Below are positions 43,823 to 52,376 of a stretch of 56,533 bases of DNA, in pieces. Source of the DNA: Candidatus Poribacteria bacterium (GTDB lineage: Bacteria; Poribacteria; WGA-4E; WGA-3G); NCBI GenBank assembly GCA_003635315.1, contig PYJD01000011.1, forward strand, positions 1-56,533. Reading direction: 5' to 3'. A program made the position numbers and the translations under genes. Every line of letters starts with the position of its first letter. Position 1 is the stretch's first letter. The notes beneath the pieces are model-generated. The model saw nothing but the letters and a program-made list of their open reading frames with translations, did no database searches and had not been told where the DNA came from.

Positions 43823-43961
43823 CGGTTCATGAAGATTAAATAATACTTTGGGTATTTGACGGGCAATGAATTGCCCTACTACAAACAGGTTGGTTCGTAG
43901 TAGGGTGATTTATCACCCGTTAAGAAATTACTGAATTAATAACTTAATCTTCATCAAACCG
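43823..43961. repeat. GGTTCGG-TIR element, copy G2
   Basis: 139 bases bounded by CGGTTCATGAAGATTAAATA and the imperfect complement ending AATCTTCATCAAACCG. Inside, GGGCAATGAATTGCCC and GGGTGATTTATCACCC are two perfect hairpins flanking GTAGTAGGG/CCCTACTAC. It lies between two minus-strand genes; the rest of the gap shows nothing. Confidence 0.7.
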
Positions 43962-44065
43962 TATCTACCGGTTGTGAGGAAATGGTTTTCGTACGATCCT
44001 TCCTACAGAATAATTGACCCGATAATTAGCGTTGAATATCCACTATAGTTGTCAAAATGTTTGGT

Positions 44066-44524
44066 CTAATATGTCATTCGACGTAGATATGCAGAAAGAA
44101 ATATAATAATAAGACCTAATGAAATAATAAGGTTCAACCATGGTGAAGGTTTCTTCTGAAATACTTCAAATACAGGATACGGAAAAGTTAAGATAATTGC
44201 AAGTGTATATATAAGAAATACAATAAAGAATTTTACTGCTAAGATTAGTATATAGAGTGAGTAATCTGAAACAATAGAATCTGCTGCAGTTGCACGGGCA
44301 GTTCGGAAGAATGAAATTACATTATACACACCAGAGAAGAGAACAGTAAGGAGTGTACACCATACAACTCCACTGAATCGTCTAAGTGCTGATGATATAA
44401 GGGTGTTTGGATCAGTATGATGGTTTGCAATTGGAATGAGGACAATACGAAGAAAGAAAAAACCTCCTATTAACAGAACAACTGAACCTACATGTACCCA
44501 TTGAATCAACGGTGTAAGAAACAT
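44066..44524 (-). CDS. CopD-like four-helix membrane protein
   Basis: 152 residues with four predicted transmembrane helices (about 5-28, 50-72, 88-115, 130-147). The first helix contains WVHVG, with a His like that of CopD/YcnJ-type copper-related membrane proteins, and the size fits small CopD-family members. The function is unproven. It starts shortly after the terminator of the molybdenum hydroxylase operon, so it is separately expressed. Confidence 0.7.
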   Translation of the reverse strand: MFLTPLIQWVHVGSVVLLIGGFFFLRIVLIPIANHHTDPNTLISSALRRFSGVVWCTLLTVLFSGVYNVISFFRTARATAADSIVSDYSLYILILAVKFFIVFLIYTLAIILTFPYPVFEVFQKKPSPWLNLIISLGLIIIFLSAYLRRMTY

Positions 44525-44545
44525 GACAACTGTCCAAAAAAGAAA

Positions 44546-44582
44546 AGTGGAGAGTTATCAGAATTGTCTTTAACTCTCCACT
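44546..44582 (-). terminator. Rho-independent terminator of the molybdenum hydroxylase operon
   Basis: AGTGGAGAGTT (44546-44556 on plus) pairs perfectly with AACTCTCCACT (44572-44582). On the minus strand the stem is followed by TTTCTTTTTT, a good U-tract. It lies 30 bases after the last gene of the operon. Confidence 0.88.
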
Positions 44583-44611
44583 ATACAATTATAGTATTCC
44601 TCTGATCGTGT

Positions 44612-44851
44612 TTATGCTATAGGTTTTCCACCAATTGGTTTAAAGCAGGAACGGGAACGTTCACAAGACACGGGTGATACAAAATCGTCATCAGGACCGA
44701 CAACCTGTGCAGTACAGTTACACCAATAGTGTGTACTGGGATTATATTCCACAAGATTTTGCAAATTGCCCCCGGGAATATAAATAGCTTTTGTCCGAAG
44801 GTTTTCACATATCGGTTTGTCAAAAATTGGGAGTGTTTTTCCTTGTAACAT
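44612..44851 (-). CDS. Small Cys-rich protein, fourth gene of the molybdenum hydroxylase operon
   Basis: 79 residues from 44851; AGGAGG lies 6 bases upstream, whereas a Met 6 bases earlier overlaps that site. It has five Cys (PICENL; WCNC; SCERSRSC) and no signal peptide or helix span. It starts 13 bases after the stop of the FAD-subunit gene and is followed by the operon terminator, so it is clearly co-transcribed. I do not recognise the family. Metal or cluster handling for the enzyme is a guess from the Cys content and position. Confidence 0.75.
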   Translation of the reverse strand: MLQGKTLPIFDKPICENLRTKAIYIPGGNLQNLVEYNPSTHYWCNCTAQVVGPDDDFVSPVSCERSRSCFKPIGGKPIA

Positions 44852-44863
44852 TTTCATCCTCCT

Positions 44864-45844
44864 TTAACTTACAGCCATCATAGCGGTACGACTGATGAGA
44901 TTCTGTGTTAAGGTTACCTTGTATGCATTATCGTTCAAAGGTTGTGCATCTTTTACAGCAGACGCGCCAGCGTTATTACTCACTGTTTCGTTAATTAATT
45001 TGCCAGAGAGAATGTTTTCAGCTTCAGTAGACCGCCATGGTGCAGGGGCAACTCCACCCAGAACGATACTTGCATTTTGACATGTTTTACCAGCCATTTC
45101 GAAAACACCAGCGACACTTGCCAATGCAAAATCCGGCGCACCTTTTTCGCGTGCTTTCAGATAAAAGCTTTTTGTACCTTGCTTGGGTTGTGGTACATGA
45201 ACTTCAACAACAATTTCATTTGGCTGAAGTACATTCTCACGGAATGGGTTTGTTGCGGGTAAAGTGAAAAACTCTTCGACCTTTATTGTTTTTTCACCTT
45301 CTGGACCAACAATCTTTATAGATGCCCCCAAGGCAATCAATGCTGGAGCAATGTCAGATGGATGTACAATGAATACCGGATCACCACCAAGGATTGCGTG
45401 GTATTTGCTTAGACCATCGACAGCATAGCACGTGTCTCCACCTTTTTTGAGACAATTGACAGTTTCATCTCGGTAATACCAGCAACGGGGTCTTTGGCAG
45501 AGATTCCCACCGAGTGTGCCAACATTCCGTATTTGTGGTGTCGCGACAGAACTGGCTGCTTGTGCCAATACAGTGTACCGTTGCTGAATCGTCGGATGGT
45601 TGGCTATATCTGCGACAGTTGTTAATGCACCAATGGTTATACCAGTGGTATCCATTGAAATGCTGTCCATACCGGGTAATGATTTGAGATTAATCAGTGT
45701 TTTTGGTGTTTCAATATATTCCTTAAGTTCACCCAGGAGATCAGTTCCCCCTGCTACCACCATTACTTCACCCCACCCGTTATCAGTCAGAAGCGAGGTA
45801 ACCTGTTCTAAGTCGGTTGCGTTGACGTAACTAAAATTATCCAT
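44864..45844 (-). CDS. Molybdenum hydroxylase FAD subunit (PaoB/YagS-like)
   Basis: 326 residues. CO-dehydrogenase-flavoprotein-like FAD domain: VVAGGTDLLGELK (29-41) and ATPQIRNVGTLGGNLCQ (101-117) are the FAD loops. Four Cys (116, 121, 131 and 139 in CQRPRCWYYRD, NCLKKGGDTCYAV) match the extra 4Fe-4S cluster known in PaoB and 4-hydroxybenzoyl-CoA reductase beta. A CO_deh_flav_C-like C-terminal domain follows. It transfers electrons between the cluster subunit and FAD. It lies 11 bases downstream of the large-subunit gene. Confidence 0.93.
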   Translation of the reverse strand: MDNFSYVNATDLEQVTSLLTDNGWGEVMVVAGGTDLLGELKEYIETPKTLINLKSLPGMDSISMDTTGITIGALTTVADIANHPTIQQRYTVLAQAASSVATPQIRNVGTLGGNLCQRPRCWYYRDETVNCLKKGGDTCYAVDGLSKYHAILGGDPVFIVHPSDIAPALIALGASIKIVGPEGEKTIKVEEFFTLPATNPFRENVLQPNEIVVEVHVPQPKQGTKSFYLKAREKGAPDFALASVAGVFEMAGKTCQNASIVLGGVAPAPWRSTEAENILSGKLINETVSNNAGASAVKDAQPLNDNAYKVTLTQNLISRTAMMAVS

Positions 45845-45855
45845 TGTTTACCTCC

Positions 45856-47973
45856 TTATGCCTTCTTTTGAGCCAGTGCGGTGAGAACTTTATCTGGTGT
45901 AATTGGGAGTTCACGAATACGTACACCGATAGCATTATATACAGCGTTTGCAATAGCACCGAGTGTTGGTATACATGGGGGTTCACCCACACCGGACACT
46001 CTCCGATGTGTATCAAAAACGATGGGTTTTATCTCAGGTATTTCAAAAGTCCCGGGAACTTTATAATCTTCAAGGTTTGCATTGAGCATGCGTCCGGTTT
46101 GCGGATCCATGATGCGTTCTTCCAATAGGGTCTGTCCTAATCCCATGATGACGCCTCCGTTAATTTGACTCTCGGTAGCTAATCTATTTATCGCTAATCC
46201 ACAGTCTTGAACGGCGACGATTTTTAGGACTTTGACCTGACCTGTCTGTGTGTCTACTTCCACCTCAGCAAACTGGGTACCAGCGACCCCACCTTGACGT
46301 AGTTCTTGATCCCAATTCCCACCTTCGCTAATGCTTTCCATTCCAAGTTGTCCAGTAGCTTGCTTCCAAGTAACAGTTTTCGTTCTATCAGAAGCTACAT
46401 AGATCGTCCCTGTTCCGATACGAAGGTCGTCGACAGGTGCTTGAAGTAAAGGAGCAACATGTGCAAACAGTTTCTGTTTTGCTGCTTCAGCTGCAGTTTT
46501 GATGACTGGAGCAACAGATGGGGTTGTTTGACTTCCACCACTACCACCCGAGGGTAAGCCGGGTTCACTGTCCCCAATAGTTACAGAAATATCGGTCGGT
46601 TGTAGCCCTAATTCTTCAGCAACGATAATTGCTATAGCGGTCCTAATACCTGTACCAATATCTTGTGTTCCTGTGACAGCTTCAACAGTTCCATCAGCAT
46701 TGATAGTAACACGTGCTTGCGTGCCTCTACCACCGCCGCCACCCCATTGACCGCTACCGACCCCCATACCACGTTTCATGATACCAGTACCAGAACCGGG
46801 AATAGTGTTGCGTTTATGCCATCCAATTTCTTGGGCACCAAGCGTGTATTGTGCTTGTCGAACTTCGCTTTGATCATTAAGACGTCGGAATTCAAGGGGG
46901 TTCATTCCGAGTTTTTCTGCAAGTTCATCCATTAATGAATCCATAGCGAAAGCACCTTGCGGGTGCCCTGGGGCACGCATTGCACGTTGGTTTCCTGCGT
47001 TGGTTGCGACGTTAAATCGTTGTGTGCGTAAATTTTCAACATGATAGACATAAGGTCCTGTGAAACCTGCTCCGCTACTGATGCCACCTGTACCGTAACC
47101 TTGCATATCGTATGCAACGAGTCGTCCATCGCTTGTTGCACCTGCTTTTACATGCTGCGTCATTGAAGGTCTATTTCCAGCAACAAGATGTTCTGCCCTT
47201 CGGGTCAACATTAATTTTACTGGTTTCCCTGTCATTTTTGATAATCGAACAGCAGTATGTCCTTCGATACCTGGACCAAATTTACTACCAAAGCCACCAC
47301 CCATGTGTTCAGTAATAACTCTGACTTGGTTTGCAGGAAGTTCAAAAGTACGTGCCAGATCGTTCCGTACACCAAATACAGCTTGTGTAGAAGCCCAAAA
47401 TGTCAGATACTCTTCACCTCTCCATTCTGCTACATTTCCGTGTGTTTCCAAACAAACGTGGGTTTGGACAGGTGTGTGATATGTCGCTTCTACTGTGACG
47501 GCGGCTTCCTCAAATCCAGCTTCGAGGTTGCCCCTTTCATCAACACCCGGATTGCTTTTGTTTCCAGTCCAATCACGAATTTCGGGAGCACCTTCAGCCA
47601 TCGCATCTTCTTCAGTGACAACGAAAGGTAATTCTTCCAATTCGACATGAATTAAGCGTAGTGCATCTTTGGCAATGTCATCTGTTTCCGCGGCAACTGC
47701 TGCGATTTCCTGTCCCTGATAACGGAGTTGGTTACCTACTTGGGTTAATTCAATTACTGCTTTAACACCGGGTAGTTCTTCGGCTGCTGTTAGATCTAAA
47801 CCCACAACGTTTGCACGTGCTACGTCAGATCTTAGAATCCGTCCATATAACAGTCCTGGACGATTAATATCATAAGTATACTTTGCTTTTCCTGTGACTT
47901 TATCCTTACCGGACAAACGGGTAATCCGCTTGCCAATTAGTCGAGACTGGCTTGCTTCTCCCCATGATGCCAT
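45856..47973 (-). CDS. Molybdenum hydroxylase large subunit (PaoC/XdhA-like)
   Basis: 705 residues. It binds the molybdopterin cytosine dinucleotide cofactor and performs hydroxylation of an aldehyde, purine or heteroaromatic compound. Features: an N-terminal xanthine-dehydrogenase a/b hammerhead domain (GKAKYTYDINRPGLLYGRIL), EHMGGGFGSKFGP (cofactor binding), MRAPGHPQG, and the base-catalyst Glu in GVGEPPCIPTLGAI near the C-terminus. The substrate cannot be predicted. No PaoD/XdhC-type maturation gene is in the window. Confidence 0.95.
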   Translation of the reverse strand: MASWGEASQSRLIGKRITRLSGKDKVTGKAKYTYDINRPGLLYGRILRSDVARANVVGLDLTAAEELPGVKAVIELTQVGNQLRYQGQEIAAVAAETDDIAKDALRLIHVELEELPFVVTEEDAMAEGAPEIRDWTGNKSNPGVDERGNLEAGFEEAAVTVEATYHTPVQTHVCLETHGNVAEWRGEEYLTFWASTQAVFGVRNDLARTFELPANQVRVITEHMGGGFGSKFGPGIEGHTAVRLSKMTGKPVKLMLTRRAEHLVAGNRPSMTQHVKAGATSDGRLVAYDMQGYGTGGISSGAGFTGPYVYHVENLRTQRFNVATNAGNQRAMRAPGHPQGAFAMDSLMDELAEKLGMNPLEFRRLNDQSEVRQAQYTLGAQEIGWHKRNTIPGSGTGIMKRGMGVGSGQWGGGGGRGTQARVTINADGTVEAVTGTQDIGTGIRTAIAIIVAEELGLQPTDISVTIGDSEPGLPSGGSGGSQTTPSVAPVIKTAAEAAKQKLFAHVAPLLQAPVDDLRIGTGTIYVASDRTKTVTWKQATGQLGMESISEGGNWDQELRQGGVAGTQFAEVEVDTQTGQVKVLKIVAVQDCGLAINRLATESQINGGVIMGLGQTLLEERIMDPQTGRMLNANLEDYKVPGTFEIPEIKPIVFDTHRRVSGVGEPPCIPTLGAIANAVYNAIGVRIRELPITPDKVLTALAQKKA

Positions 47974-48039
47974 TTGTTTTCTCCTTCTGAATTCGTTACT
48001 TGCTTAATACGACGACCCGACATAGGATACTATGTCAAA

Positions 48040-48675
48040 TTACATTTTATCAGAGGCTGTTTCGACAGCGTCAAAAATGAACGGGTATGTGCCGCACCGA
48101 CAAGTGTTGCCCGATAAGCCATCCTTAATTTCTTCGAGGGTCGGCTTTTTGTTCTCGTTCAAGAGTGCCACCGATGAAACAACGAAACCGGGAGTGCAGA
48201 ATCCACACATCATTGCGTCATGTTTGATAAATGCTTCTTGTACGGGGTGTAATTCATCCCCATTGGCAATACCTTCTACTGTAGTAATTTGTTTCCCTTG
48301 TGCGTCCATCGCCAGCATCATACAAGCATATACAGGTTTGTCGTCTACCAAGATGGTACATCCACCACATTCACCTTTATCACAAATGAGTTTTGCTCCA
48401 GTTAAATCGACGTTGTTTCCATTTGTGTCAATTCCATCGCGAAGGACAGTCAATAGGGTTGTTCGTGATTCAACTTCAATTTCATATAATTTGCCGTTGA
48501 TATTCAACTGTATTTCAGCATTAGTAGTTGCCTGATCAGTCTGTGCTTCGGCAGTTTTCTCATCCCCAACTAAGATGGTAGGTACAACGGTAGCTGCAAC
48601 GGTACCTGTACCGACCCCTTTAATAAAACTTCGTCGTGAAATTTCCGTGCCTTGTTTTTTTTCTTTATCAGACAT
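48040..48675 (-). CDS. Molybdenum hydroxylase 2Fe-2S subunit with Tat signal (PaoA/YagT-like)
   Basis: 211 residues. Twin-arginine signal SRRSFIKG (13-20) followed by a hydrophobic stretch, then two 2Fe-2S domains: a plant-type one (CDKGECGGCTILVDDKPVYA, first Cys set) and a helical one (CGFCTPGF; NTCRCGTYP). As in E. coli PaoABC, the Tat signal of this subunit would carry the whole complex to the periplasm. It is the first gene of the operon, with 66 bases to the large-subunit gene. Confidence 0.95.
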   Translation of the reverse strand: MSDKEKKQGTEISRRSFIKGVGTGTVAATVVPTILVGDEKTAEAQTDQATTNAEIQLNINGKLYEIEVESRTTLLTVLRDGIDTNGNNVDLTGAKLICDKGECGGCTILVDDKPVYACMMLAMDAQGKQITTVEGIANGDELHPVQEAFIKHDAMMCGFCTPGFVVSSVALLNENKKPTLEEIKDGLSGNTCRCGTYPFIFDAVETASDKM

Positions 48676-49800
48676 ACCTTCCCTCCTTATCTTATGAATC
48701 CCGTTGAATATTTATGATCTATAATTACAAGTCCAAATATTAATAATACCTTAAAATCTGATGTGTTTTATATGTATCTAACCATAAACATTCAAGATGA
48801 ATAATCTATTCAGAATATAGCAGTTTTCACGTTTTTCATCAAGTGAATTGTCAGAGTTTTAGTTAAGGAATTCACACTGTCATTAAGAATATATTCAAGA
48901 AAACTGCTATAATTCCTCTTTGTAGGGATGGGGGTCTCCTCGTCTGTTGTTTTAAAATTTAGGATATATGAGATTTGCAGTATAATTCATAGTTGTAAAT
49001 TTCACATTTAATCCTAATATACGGACAAACAATAAGGTGCAAAAACAGCCCTTTAATCCTAAATTCCCTGATAGAAAATCGTGAAAATATTGAATTTTTC
49101 CCTGGGGACGAAAAGTGTCGAAAAAATGAAAAAAGTTACACTTTTTGACACATTCTGTGTCATTGAAATTGGTGTAAATTACCCCTCTAACCGCTGTCAT
49201 AGACTGACTTTACTCCACTTTGACTTGACTTTATAGGAATTTGCAAAAAGTGTGATTTTGTGTTTTTGTTGTCCATGTGAATTTTGACAATTCCAACCAG
49301 TATATTAAAGCTGATTTTTCGACATAAAGTCTTTTTATAAATAGGTTTGTATTTAGGACGTTTTTATGGATATTCATCATTGATTCTCTTATTATATATT
49401 TGTCATAAATGTTATGATTTTGAAGTAGGCTATACTCATTTCATCTAAATATATTTAATCAGTTTATAATTTGTTTAGGATTTATGCAAAATCTCTTCTT
49501 TTCCTGCAGAATTGGATGATATGTTACTTTAACCCAAGTTGCTACCTATACCCCAATTAGCATTAGATTAAAACACCTAACACAAGTGGTGATATTATTA
49601 ATTAATGGATGTAATTCCGTACACTGTTTAATCTCACACATTTAATTATAAGCAATATCTATATTAACATAAATATATTTGTCTGTCAAGTTAAAAAATT
49701 ATATTACTTATATGTAACTGATTCAGGATTTTAAAAGATATGATGTATACTGTTTTGTTTTTCTTCAATTCATTTTGATCGCTTGACCATGTATTTAAAT
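48676..49800. other. AT-rich gap with dyad TGACACA-TTC-TGTGTCA
   Basis: No credible gene. A 49-base stretch (49115-49163) is an inverted copy of 12367-12413 and contains the perfect dyad at 49146-49162. Elsewhere I see only AT-rich sequence with a TTTATGCA half-element near 49480 related to the inverted repeat at 50126-50247. Confidence 0.5.
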
Positions 49801-50125
49801 TATAAGGAGCAACTTAGGTTACTTTAGATGTTCGTGTATAGATTTTTCTTCATTATTTTATCTGAAACATGGATTATGTGGAAGTGTATTGTGTGTCAGA
49901 TGTATTCGTTGTCCGAATCACCAAATCAACGCCGAATCCGCGGATGGAATTCGTCGGATTACGCGGATAAGAGGGTTTTGTGTAAGTTGAGGGTTTTGTG
50001 TATGGAGGTTTCTTGAGGCATGACTAAATAATCAAGATATAATTGAGTATTTGTTGACATTAAACAATAGTCTATATAACATATTGGATTATAGTTGGTT
50101 TAATGAGTTCGCTATCATTTAATGT

Positions 50126-50247
50126 AGGACTTATGCATAATCACTTCCTTTCCTTCAGAATTGGAAGGGTGGAAGGATGGAAGTGTGGGTGGTGAGTTCG
50201 ATCCTTCCTTGCCTTTCATCCGAATATTCGCTTTCTGCATAAGTCCT
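50126..50247. repeat. AGGACTTATGCA-TIR element directly before the LRR-glycosidase gene
   Basis: 122 bases bounded by perfect 12-base inverted repeats AGGACTTATGCA (50126-50137) and TGCATAAGTCCT (50236-50247). Inside, GGAAGGGTGGAAGGATGGAA and CCTTCCTTGCC are partly complementary. A half copy (AGGATTTATGCA) is near 49479. It ends 47 bases before the gene start and may carry its promoter. Confidence 0.7.
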
Positions 50248-50293
50248 GTTCAATGTAATGTCGTTTATACTATGGGGAATTAGGAGAAAACGT

Positions 50294-52240
50294 ATGAAAT
50301 TGGGGATGCGATTTATATTATTAAAAATAATAATGATTAATCTTGTACTCCTTCATGCTCTTGGACTAAGTGTCTTGTCACAAGATTCTGAACTTGTTAG
50401 TATCCCAGATAAAAATTTGGAGCAGGCAATACGTGAAGAGATTAATATTCCTGAAACGACACCGTTGACTCTATCACACATGAAAATGCTAAAACGATTA
50501 AAAGCAAACGAAAGATCAATAACGGAACTGACTGGTTTAGAATATGCCATAAATTTAGAAAGACTTGATTTAGATAATAACTACCATTTAAGCATTATAC
50601 TTCCGATTGCTGACCTAACGAACTTAAGTTGGTTATCTTTGGCAAGGACCCAAGTCAGTGATTTAAGCCCAATTGTCAAACTCAATAATATTAAGGTTTT
50701 GTATCTTTGGGATACACCTATTTCGAATTTAACTCCTTTGGAATTGCTAACACAACTGGTAGAAATGAACGCTGCGGGATGTCAATTATCAGATATTTCA
50801 CCACTTGAAAATCTAACCCAATTAAAATCACTATGGATACCGAATAACCAGATTATAGACATTACGCCTTTAGAAAACCTAACGCAACTTACTATTTTAA
50901 ATTTGAGTCATAACGATATCGTTGATGTCACTCCGTTGGCAAAGTTATCCAATTTGGAAAAATTACAACTTCAGGGTAATAAGATAGTTGACCATAGTCC
51001 ACTTTATACTCTTTCTTTAGATGAGTTTTTGTATGATAGTAGTTGTGTATTGCCGGCTCTTTCTATCCATGAACGGATTGAGAATAGACGTTTTCCTTCT
51101 ATTTTTTCAGCTTGGGGTGGTGTAGGATGGAGTTCTGTTTTGAATCTTCCTGAAAAGTCGGATTTAGAACAGATGGCACTTCACGATCTCTATTTTTGCT
51201 GTCTGCTTTTCAATCAGGAGTTTAGAGACACACCTGAAGGAAAACGTGTTATGGGGAAAATGACACAAGCGATAGAAAAACGTGATGCCTACCTTTCCTT
51301 GAATCCAAACATGCTTTTTATTGCTGGATTGGAGATGCGAGAAGCCTTTGTATCTAACTATCCTGAAGATTCTCATTATTGGTTGTATGATGATAATGGA
51401 AAACGTGTCGTTGCAGGGAAAGATGAAACAACATTTTTATTAGATTTTACAAAACCGGTTGTAATTGATAAGATTGTCAATGAGGCAATCGCTGTTGGGA
51501 ATTGTGGTTTATATGACGGCATCTTTTTTGACTGGTGGAATGAACATGGTACTATTCTTTCAAATCCTGGGAGTAATTGGAAAGGCTATCGATCAAATGA
51601 AGCGGAGCAGCGAGCCAGAGACGAAATACTCCGTCGTATTCGTGCGGAAGTTCCTGATGACTTTCTCATCTTGGTAAACGGAAACCGAAGAACAATGCCT
51701 CGTACAGGATGGGCAATTAACGGTACATTCATGGAGACTCTAAGAGACAATGATCAAGGTTACACACATAACGGCTTAAAACAGATTGAAAAGACATTAT
51801 CTTGGTCTGAAGAAAATCTACGAGAACCTCGAATAAACTGCTTGGAAGGATGGGGTGTTACATCGGAATCGCCAGACAGTCCACTAAATCGAAAATGGAT
51901 GCGTGTTTTCACAACGATGAGTCTCACTCTCTCAGATGGATATGTACTTTACACTGATGGTATTCAACATAGACATCATTGGTATGATTTTTGGAACAGT
52001 AATCTTAGCAAACCGATATCCGAAAAATCTCAAAAATATAACAATGTTGATGGTGTTTATATCCGAGAATTCACGAATGGATGGGTGGTCTATAATCGGA
52101 GTGGAAACACACAGCAGATACGACTTCCAGTTCTAACAAAAGGTGTCCAAAGTGGTGTCAATACGACAATACACGCGCTCCCCGATTTAGATGGGGAGAT
52201 TTATCTCAAATCTATTCCTGGAGATGTCAATAGTGATTGA
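50294..52240 (+). CDS. Secreted LRR plus glycosidase-like protein; dockerin interrupted by TGA
   Basis: 648 residues from 50294 (AGGAG 7 bases upstream). A signal peptide (about 1-28) is followed by an LRR cap SIPDKNLEQAIREEINIPE, as in the sigma-LRR protein, then about seven SDS22-like repeats (to about 240). Residues about 250-600 form a TIM-barrel-like domain (YDGIFFDWWNEHG; DDFLILVNGNRR; INGTFMETLR; INCLEGWGV; TLSDGYVLYTDG), which resembles putative glycoside hydrolases. It stops at TGA (52238-52240) exactly where a dockerin repeat begins (GDVNSD-stop-IVNILDLVLVANN). Reading past it gives a complete dockerin to 52366, so the TGA replaces the expected Gly. See the separate entry. Confidence 0.85.
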   Translation: MKLGMRFILLKIIMINLVLLHALGLSVLSQDSELVSIPDKNLEQAIREEINIPETTPLTLSHMKMLKRLKANERSITELTGLEYAINLERLDLDNNYHLSIILPIADLTNLSWLSLARTQVSDLSPIVKLNNIKVLYLWDTPISNLTPLELLTQLVEMNAAGCQLSDISPLENLTQLKSLWIPNNQIIDITPLENLTQLTILNLSHNDIVDVTPLAKLSNLEKLQLQGNKIVDHSPLYTLSLDEFLYDSSCVLPALSIHERIENRRFPSIFSAWGGVGWSSVLNLPEKSDLEQMALHDLYFCCLLFNQEFRDTPEGKRVMGKMTQAIEKRDAYLSLNPNMLFIAGLEMREAFVSNYPEDSHYWLYDDNGKRVVAGKDETTFLLDFTKPVVIDKIVNEAIAVGNCGLYDGIFFDWWNEHGTILSNPGSNWKGYRSNEAEQRARDEILRRIRAEVPDDFLILVNGNRRTMPRTGWAINGTFMETLRDNDQGYTHNGLKQIEKTLSWSEENLREPRINCLEGWGVTSESPDSPLNRKWMRVFTTMSLTLSDGYVLYTDGIQHRHHWYDFWNSNLSKPISEKSQKYNNVDGVYIREFTNGWVVYNRSGNTQQIRLPVLTKGVQSGVNTTIHALPDLDGEIYLKSIPGDVNSD

Positions 52241-52366
52241 ATTGTTAACATTTTAGACCTTGTACTTGTTGCGAACAATTTAGGAGCCATTAATCCCGAT
52301 CTTGACGGTAATGGTATTGTTAATATATTAGATCTTGTTATTGTTGCAAATGCAATTGGAAACTGA
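52223..52366 (+). pseudogene. Dockerin module cut off by an in-frame TGA
   Basis: Continuation of the preceding gene: GDVNSD, TGA (52238-52240), then IVNILDLVLVANNLGAINPD and LDGNGIVNILDLVIVANAIG N, ending TGA at 52364-52366. The frame is intact and both calcium-binding repeats are complete, so the change is a single GGA-to-TGA codon. It could be a recent nonsense mutation, a sequencing error or read-through. Confidence 0.75.
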
Positions 52367-52376
52367 GGGGAAATAC

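Noticed and set aside
49828..50016. Open frame of 62 residues before the LRR-glycosidase gene
   Set aside because: It is built on interspersed repeat sequence (AATCCGCGGATGGAATTCGT) and lacks gene features.
52238..52240. Genome-wide recoding of TGA to glycine
   Set aside because: TGA ends several unrelated genes in this window in positions where read-through would not extend a known domain.
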